This document shows positions 36,403 through 45,684 of a stretch of DNA of 64,000 bases, piece by piece. Positions within the stretch are counted from its first letter, which is position 1. Each line of letters opens with the position of its first letter. The position numbers were made by a program, and so were the translations under genes. Source of the DNA: Bradyrhizobium sp. WSM3983. Its GTDB lineage: Bacteria; Pseudomonadota; Alphaproteobacteria; Rhizobiales; Xanthobacteraceae. The stretch covers positions 89,932-153,931 of the forward strand of contig NZ_KI421489.1 in the NCBI RefSeq assembly GCF_000473045.1, given 5' to 3'. Below the pieces are notes generated by a model, which worked only from the letters and a program-made list of their open reading frames with translations, did not search any database and had not been told where the DNA came from.

Positions 36403-37611
36403 TCATTTCTTCACCAGCGGGCAACGCGACTGCTCCAGCGACTGGAATGCCTCGTTGCCGGGCACGGTGGCAAGCAGCTTGTAATCGTCCCAGCGGCCCT
36501 TGGATTCCGACGGCTTCTTCACCTCGAACAGGTACATGTCGTGGATCATGCGACCGTCCTCGCGGATCTTGCCGTTATGTGCGAAGAAATCGTTGATCGG
36601 CGTCTCCTTCATCACCTTGATGACCGCAGCCGAGTCGGTCGTGCCGGCCGTCTTCACCGCCTTCAGATAGTGCATGACAGAGGAATAGACACCGGCCTGG
36701 GCCGAGGTCGGCGGCCGCTTCATCCGCTCCATGAAGCGCTTCGAGAATGCGCGCGTCTCGTCGTTCATGTCCCAGTAGAACGCCTCGGCCAGCAGCAGGC
36801 CCTGCGCGGTCTCCAGCCCGATCGAATCAATATCGGTAACGAAGGCAAGCAGTGGCGAGACCTTCTGGCCGCCCTTGGTGATGCCGAACTCGGCCGCCTG
36901 CTTGATGGCATTGACGGTGTCGCCGCCGGCGTTCGCGAGTCCGATCACCTTGGCCTTGGACGCCTGGGCCTGAAGCAGGAACGACGAGAAGTCAGACGTG
37001 TTGAGCGGATGGCGGACGGCGCCGAGCACCTTGCCGCCGGTCTTGGTCACGACGGCGCTGGTGTCTTTCTCCAGATCCTGGCCGAAGGCATAGTCGGCGG
37101 TGAGGAAGAACCAGGTGTCGAGGCCCGACTTCACGGCCGCAAGGCCGGTCACGTTGGCCTGGCCGTAGGTGTCGAACACGTAGTGGATGGTGTAGGGACC
37201 ACAGGCCTCGTTGGTGAGACGAATCGAGCCCGGGCCGTTGAAGATGATGATCTTGTTGCGCGCTTTCGCGATCTCGCCGGCGGCAAGCGCGGTCGCGGAG
37301 GCCGCGACGTCGTAGATCATCTCGACGCCCTGGTTGTCGAGCATGTCGCGGGCGATGTTCGCGGACAGGTCAGCCTTGTTGAGATGGTCGGCCGCGATCA
37401 CCTGGATCTTGCGCCCCAGCACCTCGCCGCCGAAATCTTCCGCGGCCATCTTCGCCGCGGTCTCGCTGCCGGGGCCGGTGATGTCGGCGTAGAGGCTCGA
37501 CATGTCGAGGATGCCGCCGATCTTCAGGGGTGGCTTGTCCTGGGCCTGCGCGGCGGCGCTCGCACTCAGGGCAAACGCTGCGGCAAAAATGCCCGACAAA
37601 ATATGCTTCAT
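36403..37611 (-). CDS. ABC transporter substrate-binding protein, branched-chain amino acid type
   Basis: 402 aa. The signal peptide (MKHILSGIFAAAFALSASAAAQAQ) ends near residue 24. The mature part has the periplasmic-binding type 1 fold: KIGGILDMSSLYADITGPGSETAAKMAAEDFGG, AADHLNKADLS, and FFLTADYAFGQDLEKD. Related proteins bind branched amino acids, amides or aromatic acids. No livHMGF-type genes adjoin it. Its position beside the CoA-thioester genes suggests it imports their substrate (inference). The start at 37611 excludes a 20-residue leader. Confidence 0.87.
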   Translation of the reverse strand: MKHILSGIFAAAFALSASAAAQAQDKPPLKIGGILDMSSLYADITGPGSETAAKMAAEDFGGEVLGRKIQVIAADHLNKADLSANIARDMLDNQGVEMIYDVAASATALAAGEIAKARNKIIIFNGPGSIRLTNEACGPYTIHYVFDTYGQANVTGLAAVKSGLDTWFFLTADYAFGQDLEKDTSAVVTKTGGKVLGAVRHPLNTSDFSSFLLQAQASKAKVIGLANAGGDTVNAIKQAAEFGITKGGQKVSPLLAFVTDIDSIGLETAQGLLLAEAFYWDMNDETRAFSKRFMERMKRPPTSAQAGVYSSVMHYLKAVKTAGTTDSAAVIKVMKETPINDFFAHNGKIREDGRMIHDMYLFEVKKPSESKGRWDDYKLLATVPGNEAFQSLEQSRCPLVKK

Positions 37612-37798
37612 CGAAAAGACCTCCCTTGATTGCCTGACTCTGAATGGCGGCTTGATTATTGCTCTTGGCAATCGCTATTCCCGCAATCATGCCGCATGCG
37701 CAAGAGCGCAGCAAGCGCAGGTGCGTTACGAGAGCATGATTGCCGCGCATGTTTTCCGCAAAGCGGAATGGTGAGATGCAGCAAGATGCTTCCACGCA

Positions 37799-38650
37799 AT
37801 GACGGAGTCTGAGGAAGCCCCTTCGCGACCCACCGTGCATGAGTTAAAGTTGAAGCGTAACGCAACCTCTCCGGTCAACGTGACGCAGCGGCATCACCTC
37901 ATCGTCGCATTTCTTCTCATCGCCAGTCACACGGCGTTCGCCGCACCGTGCCAATTCGAGGCACAGGGCGAAGGCCGCGTCGCGGCCATCGTCGATGCAC
38001 GTAGCGTGCGTCTCGACGACGGCCGCGAGATCCGTCTCACCGGGATCGAAGCGACCGCGACAACGAAGCAGGCACTGACCTCACTGCTCGTCGGCCGCGA
38101 CGTGACGCTGCGCGGCACTGACGACACGCCCGACCGCTACGGCCGCCAAAGCGCGCTGCTCTTTATCGGCATGAGCGACACCTCCGTGCAGGCCATGCTG
38201 CTCGCCCAGGGCGATGCCCTCGTCTCGGCCGAGATCGCGGACAAGGATTGCGCGACCGCCTTGATGTCGGCCGAAGCTGAAGCGCGGCGCCAAAAAAAGG
38301 GCAATTGGGCTGACCCGTCGGCCATAAAAAACGCGGAAAGTCCGGACGATATTTTGGCCGGGATCGGGCGCTTTCTGGTGGTCGAGGGCAAAGTCCTGTC
38401 GGTCCGGCAAGCTGGGGCAATGACCTACCTCAACTTCGGATGGAACTGGACACGCGGCTTTGCGGTGACTATTTCAAAGCGCACGCTGCCGGCGTTCGAA
38501 AGCGCCGGAATGACCCTTAAATCCCTGGAAAATCGGCGTATTCGCGTCCGGGGCTGGGTCGAGGGGACTGCAGGGCCGCGTATCGATGTGCGTCTCTTGG
38601 GACAGGTTGAATTGCTGGGCGCAAACGAGCCTAATGGGGAGCGGCCTTAA
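37799..38650 (+). CDS. Thermonuclease-like (SNase domain) secreted protein
   Basis: 283 aa. A hydrophobic signal (LIVAFLLIASHTAFA-AP) ends at about residue 49, so a GTG at 37880 giving a shorter signal peptide may be the real start. The SNase-like barrel follows: GRVAAIVDARSVRLDDGREIRLTGIEA, then DRYGRQSALLF and MLLAQGDALVS. The canonical catalytic Arg-Glu-Arg set is only partly visible, so nuclease activity is uncertain. The C-terminal 100 residues form a second beta-rich domain (VEGKVLSVRQAGAMTYLNFG). It precedes the M48 lipoprotein gene by 23 bases. Confidence 0.75.
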   Translation: MTESEEAPSRPTVHELKLKRNATSPVNVTQRHHLIVAFLLIASHTAFAAPCQFEAQGEGRVAAIVDARSVRLDDGREIRLTGIEATATTKQALTSLLVGRDVTLRGTDDTPDRYGRQSALLFIGMSDTSVQAMLLAQGDALVSAEIADKDCATALMSAEAEARRQKKGNWADPSAIKNAESPDDILAGIGRFLVVEGKVLSVRQAGAMTYLNFGWNWTRGFAVTISKRTLPAFESAGMTLKSLENRRIRVRGWVEGTAGPRIDVRLLGQVELLGANEPNGERP

Positions 38651-38673
38651 GGGCCAGGCACGGGTTAGACGAC

Positions 38674-40173
38674 GTGATCGGGGTGCTAGAACGGCACAAA
38701 AGGGGTGAATGCCGCCGCCTGCGGGCAGCGCCGGCTGCGCTTTGCCTCGTGCTGGGCACAGCGCTCGCAGGTTGCGGCGATATGGGCCGGTTCCAGACCG
38801 CAGCGGCCCCGCCGACCGTCGCCCTGCCTAAGCCGAAGCCGGCCGTCGCCCAGACTCCCGCCACCGAGAAAGAGCACGAGCGCATCCTGGCGAGCTATGG
38901 GGGCACCTATGACGACCCCCGGCTCGAATCACTGGTCAGCAAGACGGTCGACCGGCTCGTTGCCGCCTCCGACCGCCCTGACCAGGGCTACAAGGTCACC
39001 ATCCTCAACTCCGGCGCGGTGAACGCCTTCGCGCTGCCGAACGGCCAGCTCTATGTCACCCGCGGACTTCTTGCGCTGGCCAGCGACACCTCGGAATTGT
39101 CCTCCGTGCTCAGCCACGAGATGGCGCATGTGCTGTCCAAGCACGCCGCGATGCGCGAGGACCAGGCGCGCCAGGCCGCGATCGTCACCCGTGTCGTCAC
39201 CGACATGAGCACCGATCCCGATCTCACCGCGCTCGCGCTCGCCAAGACCAAGCTCACCATGGCGAGCTTTTCGCGCAATCAGGAGTTCGAGGCTGACGGC
39301 ATCGGCGTCGGCATTTCCGCCAAGGCACATTTCGACCCCTACGGCGCGGCGCGCTTCCTCTCAGCGATGGAGCGTAATGCGGAGTTGAAGGCCGGCAAGG
39401 GCTCGCTCGATCCGCGCGCGCAGGATTTCACCTCGTCGCATCCGGCCACGCCCGAGCGCGTGCAGAATGCGCAGACCATCGCGCGGCAATACGTTGCCCC
39501 GGAAGGCGGCGAGCGCGACCGCGAGAGCTATCTCGCCGCGATCGACAACCTCGTCTATGGCGAGGACCCCAGCGAAGGCTTTGTCCGCGGCCGGCGTTTC
39601 CTGCACCCAAAACTCGGCTTCACCTTCCAGGCGCCGGATAATTTCACGCTCGACAACACCGCGCAGGCGGTGATCGGCGTGCGCGAGGGCGGCTCGCAGG
39701 CGATGCGCTTCGACGTCGTGCGTGTACCAGCCGAGCAGTCGCTCGGCGACTACCTCAATTCCGGCTGGATGGAGGGCGTCGAGAAGGCGTCCACTGAAGA
39801 CGTCACCATCAACGGTTTTCCGGCCGCGTCTGTCACCGCCAAGGGCGACCAGTGGCAGTTCAAGGTCTATGCGCTGCGCTTCGGCAGCGACGTCTACCGC
39901 TTCATCTTCGCGACACGGCAGAAGTCGACCGAGAGCGAGCGCAATGCGCGCGAGACCGTCAATTCATTCCGCCGCCTGACCCTCGAGGAGATCCAGGCCG
40001 CGCGACCGCTGCGTATCAAGGTCATCACCGTACAGCCCGGCGACACCGTGGAATCGCTGTCTCACCGCATGGCCGGCGTCGATCATCCCGCCGAACGTTT
40101 TCGCGTGCTGAATGGGCTGGATCGCACCGCGCAGGTGAAGGTGCGTGACCGCGTGAAGATCGTGACGGATTGA
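38674..40173 (+). CDS. M48 family metalloprotease lipoprotein with C-terminal LysM domain
   Basis: 499 aa. A lipobox LAGC puts the lipidated cysteine at residue 34. The zinc protease motif HEMAH is at 148-152, and the third ligand is in EFEAD (about 204-208). A central domain (about 300-430) is followed by LysM (IKVITVQPGDTVESLSHRM, about 447-499), which binds peptidoglycan. Family members of this BepA/LoiP-like kind degrade misfolded envelope proteins. GTG start. Likely an outer-membrane periplasmic protease fixed near the cell wall. Gene pair with the SNase-like protein. Confidence 0.87.
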   Translation: MIGVLERHKRGECRRLRAAPAALCLVLGTALAGCGDMGRFQTAAAPPTVALPKPKPAVAQTPATEKEHERILASYGGTYDDPRLESLVSKTVDRLVAASDRPDQGYKVTILNSGAVNAFALPNGQLYVTRGLLALASDTSELSSVLSHEMAHVLSKHAAMREDQARQAAIVTRVVTDMSTDPDLTALALAKTKLTMASFSRNQEFEADGIGVGISAKAHFDPYGAARFLSAMERNAELKAGKGSLDPRAQDFTSSHPATPERVQNAQTIARQYVAPEGGERDRESYLAAIDNLVYGEDPSEGFVRGRRFLHPKLGFTFQAPDNFTLDNTAQAVIGVREGGSQAMRFDVVRVPAEQSLGDYLNSGWMEGVEKASTEDVTINGFPAASVTAKGDQWQFKVYALRFGSDVYRFIFATRQKSTESERNARETVNSFRRLTLEEIQAARPLRIKVITVQPGDTVESLSHRMAGVDHPAERFRVLNGLDRTAQVKVRDRVKIVTD

Positions 40174-40192
40174 GCTGCGGTAACTCCACGCC

Positions 40193-40319
40193 GTCGTCCC
40201 GGCGGAGGCCGGGACCCATAACCACAGGATTGGGTTTGACGAAGACTGGTCGTTCGGGATTTGCACCGAGCGCCATCGCGACATCACGCGGTATGGGTCC
40301 CGGCCTTCGCCGGGACGAC
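40193..40319. repeat. Double-hairpin intergenic repeat, copy A6
   Basis: Left hairpin with loop GGAG (one base differs from GAAG), right hairpin perfect. Internal GAAGACTGGTCGTT and right-end ATCACGCGGTATGGG are shared with A8. It lies between the converging M48 protease and MFS genes. Confidence 0.87.
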
Positions 40320-40346
40320 ACGTGTTTTGGAGCGACTGCCTGAGCC

Positions 40347-41675
40347 TTAGGCGCCCGCGTCCATGTCGCCCGCCTCGCGCTGGCCGCTGAGCCAGAGCGC
40401 GAGCAGGGTCCAGAACGCGCCGGAGAGCAGATAGGCGCCCGAGGCGATGACGCCGAGATTGGTGGCGAGCAGAAGCGCCACGAGCGGAGCGAAGCCGGCG
40501 CCGAACAGCCAGGCCATGTCCGAGGTCAGTGCCGAAGCGGTATAGCGATAAGCCTGCTTGAAGTTCGAGGCGATCGCGCCCGAGGACTGGCCGAAGGCGA
40601 GGCCAAGCAAGATGAAGCCGATCACCATGTAAATGGTCTGGCCAAACTCTCCGGCGTCGAGCAACTGCGGGGCGAAGCCGCTGTAGATCGCGATCGCGAT
40701 CGCCGATCCCATCAGCAGCGATTTGCGGCCGACGCGGTCGGCGATGACGCCGGAGGCCACGATCGCGGCGACGCCGAACACAGCGGCGACGATCTCGATG
40801 ATCAGGAAGCGCACCGGGCTTTCGCGGGTGAACAGGAACACCCACGACAGCGGAAACACCGTGACCATGTGGAACAGCGCGAAGCTTGCGAGCGGCGCGA
40901 ACGCACCGAGCATGATGTTCTGGCCTTCGCGCGCGACAGTCTCTGAGATGCGCGACGGCTGCAATTCGCGGGTCTCGAACAAGGAGGCATATTCCTCGGT
41001 CGTCACCATGCGCAGGCGCGCGAACAGCGCCACGACGTTGATGGCGAACGCGACGAAGAATGGATAGCGCCAGCCCCAGTCGAAGAAATCATCGGCCGAG
41101 AGGTTGCCGGCGAAATAGGCGAACAGCGCGCTCGCCACGATCAGCCCGAGCGGCGCGCCGAGCTGCGGGACCATCGCGTACCAGCCGCGCTCGGACGGCG
41201 GCGCGTTCAGCGCCAGCAGCGAAGCCATACCGTCCCAGGCGCCGCCCCAGGCCAGACCTTGCGCGATGCGCGCCAGCGCCAACAGCCAGATCGCGGCGAC
41301 GCCGATGTCGTGGTAGCCGGGCAGGAACGCCAGCGCCACGGTGGCGGTGCCGAGCAGGAACAACGCCGAGACCAGCTTGGCCGTCTTGCCGTACTCGCGG
41401 TCCACCGTCATGAAAATGACGGTCCCGATCGGCCGGGCGATGAAGGCCAGCGCGAAGATCATGAAGGAATAGAGCGTGCCGGTCAGTTCGCTCGTGAACG
41501 GGAACACCAGGCGCGGAAACACGATCACCGAGGCGATCGCGTAGACGAAGAAGTCGAAGAACTCCGAGGTGCGGCCGATGATGACGCCGATGGCGATCTC
41601 GCTGGGACTGGCCTGGTCGTGGCCGTGCTCGCCCGAGTGGAGGTCTGTCATGTCGGGGGTCTGTGCCGTCGCCAT
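40347..41675 (-). CDS. MFS transporter (metabolite:H+ symporter type)
   Basis: 442 aa with about 12 membrane segments. GVIIGRTSEFFDFFVYAIAS at the N-terminus and DREYGKTAKL between helices 2 and 3, with the repeat DRVGRKSLL in the second half, are the MHS-family (ShiA/KgtP/ProP) motifs. It would import a carboxylate or zwitterion with protons. The start at 41675 is chosen; the frame extends far upstream without support. It diverges from cyoA across a region holding a perfect-armed palindrome. Confidence 0.85.
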   Translation of the reverse strand: MATAQTPDMTDLHSGEHGHDQASPSEIAIGVIIGRTSEFFDFFVYAIASVIVFPRLVFPFTSELTGTLYSFMIFALAFIARPIGTVIFMTVDREYGKTAKLVSALFLLGTATVALAFLPGYHDIGVAAIWLLALARIAQGLAWGGAWDGMASLLALNAPPSERGWYAMVPQLGAPLGLIVASALFAYFAGNLSADDFFDWGWRYPFFVAFAINVVALFARLRMVTTEEYASLFETRELQPSRISETVAREGQNIMLGAFAPLASFALFHMVTVFPLSWVFLFTRESPVRFLIIEIVAAVFGVAAIVASGVIADRVGRKSLLMGSAIAIAIYSGFAPQLLDAGEFGQTIYMVIGFILLGLAFGQSSGAIASNFKQAYRYTASALTSDMAWLFGAGFAPLVALLLATNLGVIASGAYLLSGAFWTLLALWLSGQREAGDMDAGA

Positions 41676-41767
41676 GCGTGCGCCCTTAACGTCCTGAAAA
41701 CCAAAGCCGACCGCCCGGCGGGGCGCCAGGCAATCCGACCCTGTTTGGCTCAACATCTCGCACTGCA

Positions 41768-41790
41768 ACATTGGACAAATTGTCCAATGT
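41768..41790. promoter_or_regulatory. 23-bp palindrome between the MFS gene and cyoA
   Basis: ACATTGGAC and GTCCAATGT are perfect 9-base inverted arms around AAATT, so the core reads TTGGACAAATTGTCCAA. It lies 93 bases before the MFS start and 67 bases before cyoA. It looks like a repressor or activator site; the protein is unknown. Confidence 0.6.
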
Positions 41791-41856
41791 CCGGATTGCT
41801 GCGCCGCAGCTACCCCTTGGCCCCGCATAGGAAACTCATTCTCAAAGGCTCGGCCC

Positions 41857-43017
41857 GTGTCCCGTCTCAAGATCCTGGCGCTGCTACCCCTGGCAGTTGC
41901 GCTCAGTGGCTGCAACTACGTCGTGCTGGCGCCAGCCGGCGATATCGCCGCGCAACAGCGCGACCTCGTCATCATCTCCACCGTCCTGATGCTCCTGATC
42001 GTCGTCCCCGTGATGGCGCTGACGGTGCTGTTCGCCTGGCGCTACCGCCAGTCCAACACCTCGGCCCGCTACGAGCCGGAATGGGACCACTCGACCAGCC
42101 TTGAACTCGTGATCTGGTCGGCGCCGCTGCTGATCATCGTCTGCCTGGGCGCGCTGACCTGGATGGGCACGCATCTGCTTGACCCCTATCGCACGCTCGG
42201 CCGCATCCATGCCGACCGCGCCGTGGATCAGTCCAAGGCCCCGCTCGAGGTCGACGTCGTCGCGCTCGACTGGAAATGGCTCTTCATCTATCCGGACTAC
42301 GGCATCGCCACCGTCAACGACCTGGCGGCGCCGGTCGATCGTCCGATCAATTTCCGCATCACCGCGTCCTCAGTGATGAACTCGTTCTACATCCCCGCGC
42401 TGGCCGGCCAGATCTACGCGATGCCGGGCATGGAGACGAAGCTCCACGCGGTCGTGAATCACGCCGGCACCTACAAGGGTTTTTCGGCGAACTATAGCGG
42501 TGCCGGCTTCTCCGGCATGCACTTCAACTTCCAGGGCCTCGACGACAAGGGTTTTGACGCCTGGGTCGCGCAGGCCAAATCCGCCGGCGGCTCGCTCGGC
42601 CGCGCCGATTATCTCCAACTCGAGAAACCGAGCGAGAACGAGCCGGTGCGCCGCTACGGCGCGGTCGATGCCGATCTCTACCGCCTGATCCTCAACATGT
42701 GCGTCGAGACCGGCAAGATGTGCCAGAGCGAGATGATGGCGATCGACGCCAAGGGCGGTCTCGGCCATGAGGGCCTGAACAACACCCTGCCGCTGGCCTA
42801 CGACAAATATGCCCGCCGCGGCACCGCCCTTGGGCCCGAGCCGACCTTCGTCGCCGGCACCTGCACGCCGGATGCGCCGCAAGGCCAGACGACGGCCGCG
42901 ATCAAGGCGCCGCTCGACACAGCGCCGCTCCTGGGTGCCGGCCTGAAGCGGCCGACTTTCGCGCCGTTGAAGTCCTCGTCCTTCTTCCTCGGACAACGTC
43001 CCAAGTCAAACTCCTGA
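41857..43017 (+). CDS. cyoA: Cytochrome bo quinol oxidase subunit II
   Basis: 386 aa. Lipobox LSGC at residues 16-19 gives a lipid-anchored N-terminus, two membrane helices follow (about 35-60 and 82-105), then the periplasmic cupredoxin domain with WKWLFIYPDYGIATVN and MNSFYIPALAGQIYAMPGM. The Cys-based CuA site of cytochrome c oxidases is missing (there is no C-x-x-x-C ligand pair), which supports quinol oxidation. GTG start at 41857. First gene of cyoABCD. Confidence 0.93.
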   Translation: MSRLKILALLPLAVALSGCNYVVLAPAGDIAAQQRDLVIISTVLMLLIVVPVMALTVLFAWRYRQSNTSARYEPEWDHSTSLELVIWSAPLLIIVCLGALTWMGTHLLDPYRTLGRIHADRAVDQSKAPLEVDVVALDWKWLFIYPDYGIATVNDLAAPVDRPINFRITASSVMNSFYIPALAGQIYAMPGMETKLHAVVNHAGTYKGFSANYSGAGFSGMHFNFQGLDDKGFDAWVAQAKSAGGSLGRADYLQLEKPSENEPVRRYGAVDADLYRLILNMCVETGKMCQSEMMAIDAKGGLGHEGLNNTLPLAYDKYARRGTALGPEPTFVAGTCTPDAPQGQTTAAIKAPLDTAPLLGAGLKRPTFAPLKSSSFFLGQRPKSNS

Positions 43018-43046
43018 GGTCAGACTCCTGAAGTCAGACTCCTAAA
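43005..43046 (+). repeat. Three tandem 14-base repeats across the cyoA stop
   Basis: GTCAAACTCCTGAG, GTCAGACTCCTGAA and GTCAGACTCCTAAA follow one another without gaps from 43005 to 43046. The cyoA stop codon (43015-43017) lies in the first unit. The array fills the space before the cyoB ribosome-binding site and reads as a local tandem duplication. Confidence 0.85.
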
Positions 43047-43056
43047 GAGAGCTCGC

Positions 43057-45054
43057 ATGTCTCCTGATCTTCTCAAGCTCATCTTCGGCCGTCTCAGCAT
43101 CGATTCGCTGCCGCTGCACGAGCCGATCCTCGTCGGCACCTTCGCGGTGGTCGCGCTCGGCGGCACCACGCTGCTCGGCGGCCTCACCTATTTCCGCCTC
43201 TGGGGCTATCTCTGGCGCGAGTGGTTCACCAGCGTGGACCACAAGCGCATCGGCGTCATGTACATGATCCTCGGCATCGTGATGCTGCTGCGCGGCTTCG
43301 CCGACGCCCTCATGATGCGCGCGCAACAGGCGCTCGCATTCGGCGGCTCCGAAGGCTTCCTCCCCTCCCATCACTACGACCAGGTCTTCACCGCCCACGG
43401 CGTGATCATGATCTTCTTCGTGGCGATGCCGCTGGTGACAGGCCTGATGAACTTCGTCGTGCCGCTGCAGATCGGCGCGCGTGACGTGTCGTTCCCGTTC
43501 CTGAACAATTTCAGCTTCTGGATGACGGTCGGCGGCGCGGTGTTGGTGATGGCCTCGCTGTTCATCGGCGAGTTCGCCCGCACCGGCTGGCTGGCTTATC
43601 CGCCGTTGTCCAACATCGGCTACAGTCCAGACGTCGGCGTCGACTATTACATATGGGGATTGCAGGTCGCCGGCGTCGGAACGACGTTATCCGGCATCAA
43701 CCTGATCTGCACCATCGTGAAGCTGCGCTGCCCCGGCATGACCATGATGCGGATGCCGGTCTTCACCTGGACCTCGCTCTGCACCAACGTCCTGATCGTC
43801 GCCTCCTTCCCGGTTCTGACCGTCGTGCTCGCGCTGCTCACGCTCGACCGCTACGTCGGCACCAACTTCTTCACGAACGATTTCGGCGGCAGCCCGATGA
43901 TGTACGTGAACCTGATCTGGATCTGGGGCCATCCCGAGGTCTACATCCTGGTTCTCCCCGCCTTCGGCATCTTCTCGGAAGTGACCTCGACCTTCTCCGG
44001 CAAGCGCCTGTTCGGGTACACCTCGATGGTCTACGCGACCGTGGTCATCACGATCCTGTCGTACCTGGTCTGGCTGCACCACTTCTTCACGATGGGCTCG
44101 GGCGCCAGCGTCAACTCGTTCTTCGGCATCACCACGATGATCATCTCGATCCCGACGGGCGCGAAGATGTTCAACTGGCTGTTCACGATGTATCGCGGCC
44201 GTATCCGCTACGAGCTGCCGATGCTGTGGACCATTGCCTTCATGCTGACCTTCGTGCTCGGCGGCATGACCGGCGTGCTGCTCGCTGTGCCGCCGGCCGA
44301 CTTCGTCCTGCACAACAGCCTGTTCCTGATCGCGCACTTCCACAACGTGATCATCGGCGGCGTGGTGTTCGGCGCGTTCGCCGGCATCAACTACTGGTTC
44401 CCGAAGGCATTCGGCTTCAAGCTCGATCCGTTCTGGGGCAAGCTGTCGTTCTGGTTCTGGGTCACCGGCTTCTACATGGCCTTCATGCCGCTCTATGTGC
44501 TCGGCCTGATGGGCGTGACCCGCCGCCTGCGCGTGTTTGACGATCCCAGCCTCCAGATCTGGTTCGTCATCGCCGCGATCGGCGCCGGCCTCGTCTTCCT
44601 CGGCATCCTCAGCATGCTGATGCAGTTCGCCGTCAGCTTCCTCAAGCGCGAGCAGCTCAAGGATGTTACCGGCGATCCCTGGGACGCACGCACGCTGGAA
44701 TGGGCGACCTCCTCGCCCCCGCCGGACTACAACTTCGCCTTCACCCCCGTCGTTCACGACAATGACGCATGGTGGGACATGAAGAAGCGCGGCTACCAGC
44801 GTCCGCTCACCGGGTTCAAGCCAATCCATATGCCGAGCAGCACCGGCACCGGCATCATTCTCGCCGGCTTCGCCACCGCGATGGGGTTCGGCCTGATCTG
44901 GTACATCTGGTGGCTGGCGGCTGCCAGCTTCATCGCGATGCTCGCCGTCGGGATCGGTCACACCTTCAACTATCACCGCGACTTCGACATACCGGCCGAC
45001 GATGTCATCCGGGCTGAGGACGCGCGCACCAAACTGCTCGCCGGAGCCAAGTAA
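43057..45054 (+). CDS. cyoB: Cytochrome bo quinol oxidase subunit I
   Basis: 665 aa, the usual size, with about 15 membrane helices. The haem-copper centre is complete: WGHPEVYILVLP (CuB His and cross-linked Tyr), LHHFFTMG (two CuB His), HFHNVIIGG (haem His pair), and the low-spin haem His in FTAHGVIM. It reduces O2 to water with electrons from ubiquinol and pumps protons. The gap to cyoA holds the tandem repeats; cyoC begins right after its stop. Confidence 0.96.
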   Translation: MSPDLLKLIFGRLSIDSLPLHEPILVGTFAVVALGGTTLLGGLTYFRLWGYLWREWFTSVDHKRIGVMYMILGIVMLLRGFADALMMRAQQALAFGGSEGFLPSHHYDQVFTAHGVIMIFFVAMPLVTGLMNFVVPLQIGARDVSFPFLNNFSFWMTVGGAVLVMASLFIGEFARTGWLAYPPLSNIGYSPDVGVDYYIWGLQVAGVGTTLSGINLICTIVKLRCPGMTMMRMPVFTWTSLCTNVLIVASFPVLTVVLALLTLDRYVGTNFFTNDFGGSPMMYVNLIWIWGHPEVYILVLPAFGIFSEVTSTFSGKRLFGYTSMVYATVVITILSYLVWLHHFFTMGSGASVNSFFGITTMIISIPTGAKMFNWLFTMYRGRIRYELPMLWTIAFMLTFVLGGMTGVLLAVPPADFVLHNSLFLIAHFHNVIIGGVVFGAFAGINYWFPKAFGFKLDPFWGKLSFWFWVTGFYMAFMPLYVLGLMGVTRRLRVFDDPSLQIWFVIAAIGAGLVFLGILSMLMQFAVSFLKREQLKDVTGDPWDARTLEWATSSPPPDYNFAFTPVVHDNDAWWDMKKRGYQRPLTGFKPIHMPSSTGTGIILAGFATAMGFGLIWYIWWLAAASFIAMLAVGIGHTFNYHRDFDIPADDVIRAEDARTKLLAGAK

Positions 45055-45684
45055 ATGACTATCGCTGTCAATCCTGTCCAGACCGGCGAGCCGGTCTTCT
45101 ACCTCGCCGACGAACACCCGCATCCGGAAGGCTACAGCACCTCGCTCGGCTTCTGGATCTACCTGATGAGCGACTGCCTCATCTTTGCGATCCTGTTCGC
45201 CACCTTCGGCGTGCTCGGCGCCAATTACGCCGCCGGTCCCGCGCCGAAGGATCTGTTCGACCTGTCGCTGGTCGCGGTGAACACCTCGATGCTGCTGCTG
45301 TCGTCGATCACCTATGGTTTTGCGATGCTGACGATGCAGCAGAACAAGATCGCCCAGACGCAGATGTGGCTCCTGATCACCGGCCTGTTCGGCGCCGCCT
45401 TCATCGGCATCGAGCTCACCGAGTTCGCCCACATGATCCATGAGGGCGCCACGCCCCAGCGCAGCGCCTTCCTGTCCGCCTTCTTCACTCTGGTCGGCAC
45501 CCACGGCCTGCACGTCTCCTGCGGCCTGATCTGGCTGGTGACCCTGATGGTGCAGGTCTGGCGTTTCGGCCTGATCGAGGCCAACCGCCGTCGCCTGATG
45601 TGCCTGTCGATGTTCTGGCACTTCCTCGATGTGGTCTGGATCGGCGTCTTTACTTTCGTCTATCTCCTGGGAGTTCTGCGATGA
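45055..45684 (+). CDS. cyoC: Cytochrome bo quinol oxidase subunit III
   Basis: 209 aa with five membrane helices, typical of CyoC. Motifs include LGFWIYLMSDCLIFAILFATF, GLFGAAFIGIELTEF and HGLHVSCGLIWL. The start codon follows the cyoB stop without a gap (TAAATG), and the stop overlaps cyoD (ATGA). It stabilises subunit I and may guide oxygen. Confidence 0.94.
   Translation: MTIAVNPVQTGEPVFYLADEHPHPEGYSTSLGFWIYLMSDCLIFAILFATFGVLGANYAAGPAPKDLFDLSLVAVNTSMLLLSSITYGFAMLTMQQNKIAQTQMWLLITGLFGAAFIGIELTEFAHMIHEGATPQRSAFLSAFFTLVGTHGLHVSCGLIWLVTLMVQVWRFGLIEANRRRLMCLSMFWHFLDVVWIGVFTFVYLLGVLR

Noticed and set aside
37732..37771. GAGCATGATT...GCGCATG stretch as another GCATGATC-type stem-loop
   Set aside because: The arms do not pair well enough; it has only the short CATG words in common with the element at 62880-62924.
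43687..45621. A 644-residue open frame on the minus strand opposite cyoB and cyoC
   Set aside because: Its composition is His/Glu/Arg/Ala-rich without any fold motif, and the opposite strand carries clear oxidase genes. High-GC genes commonly leave such antisense frames.
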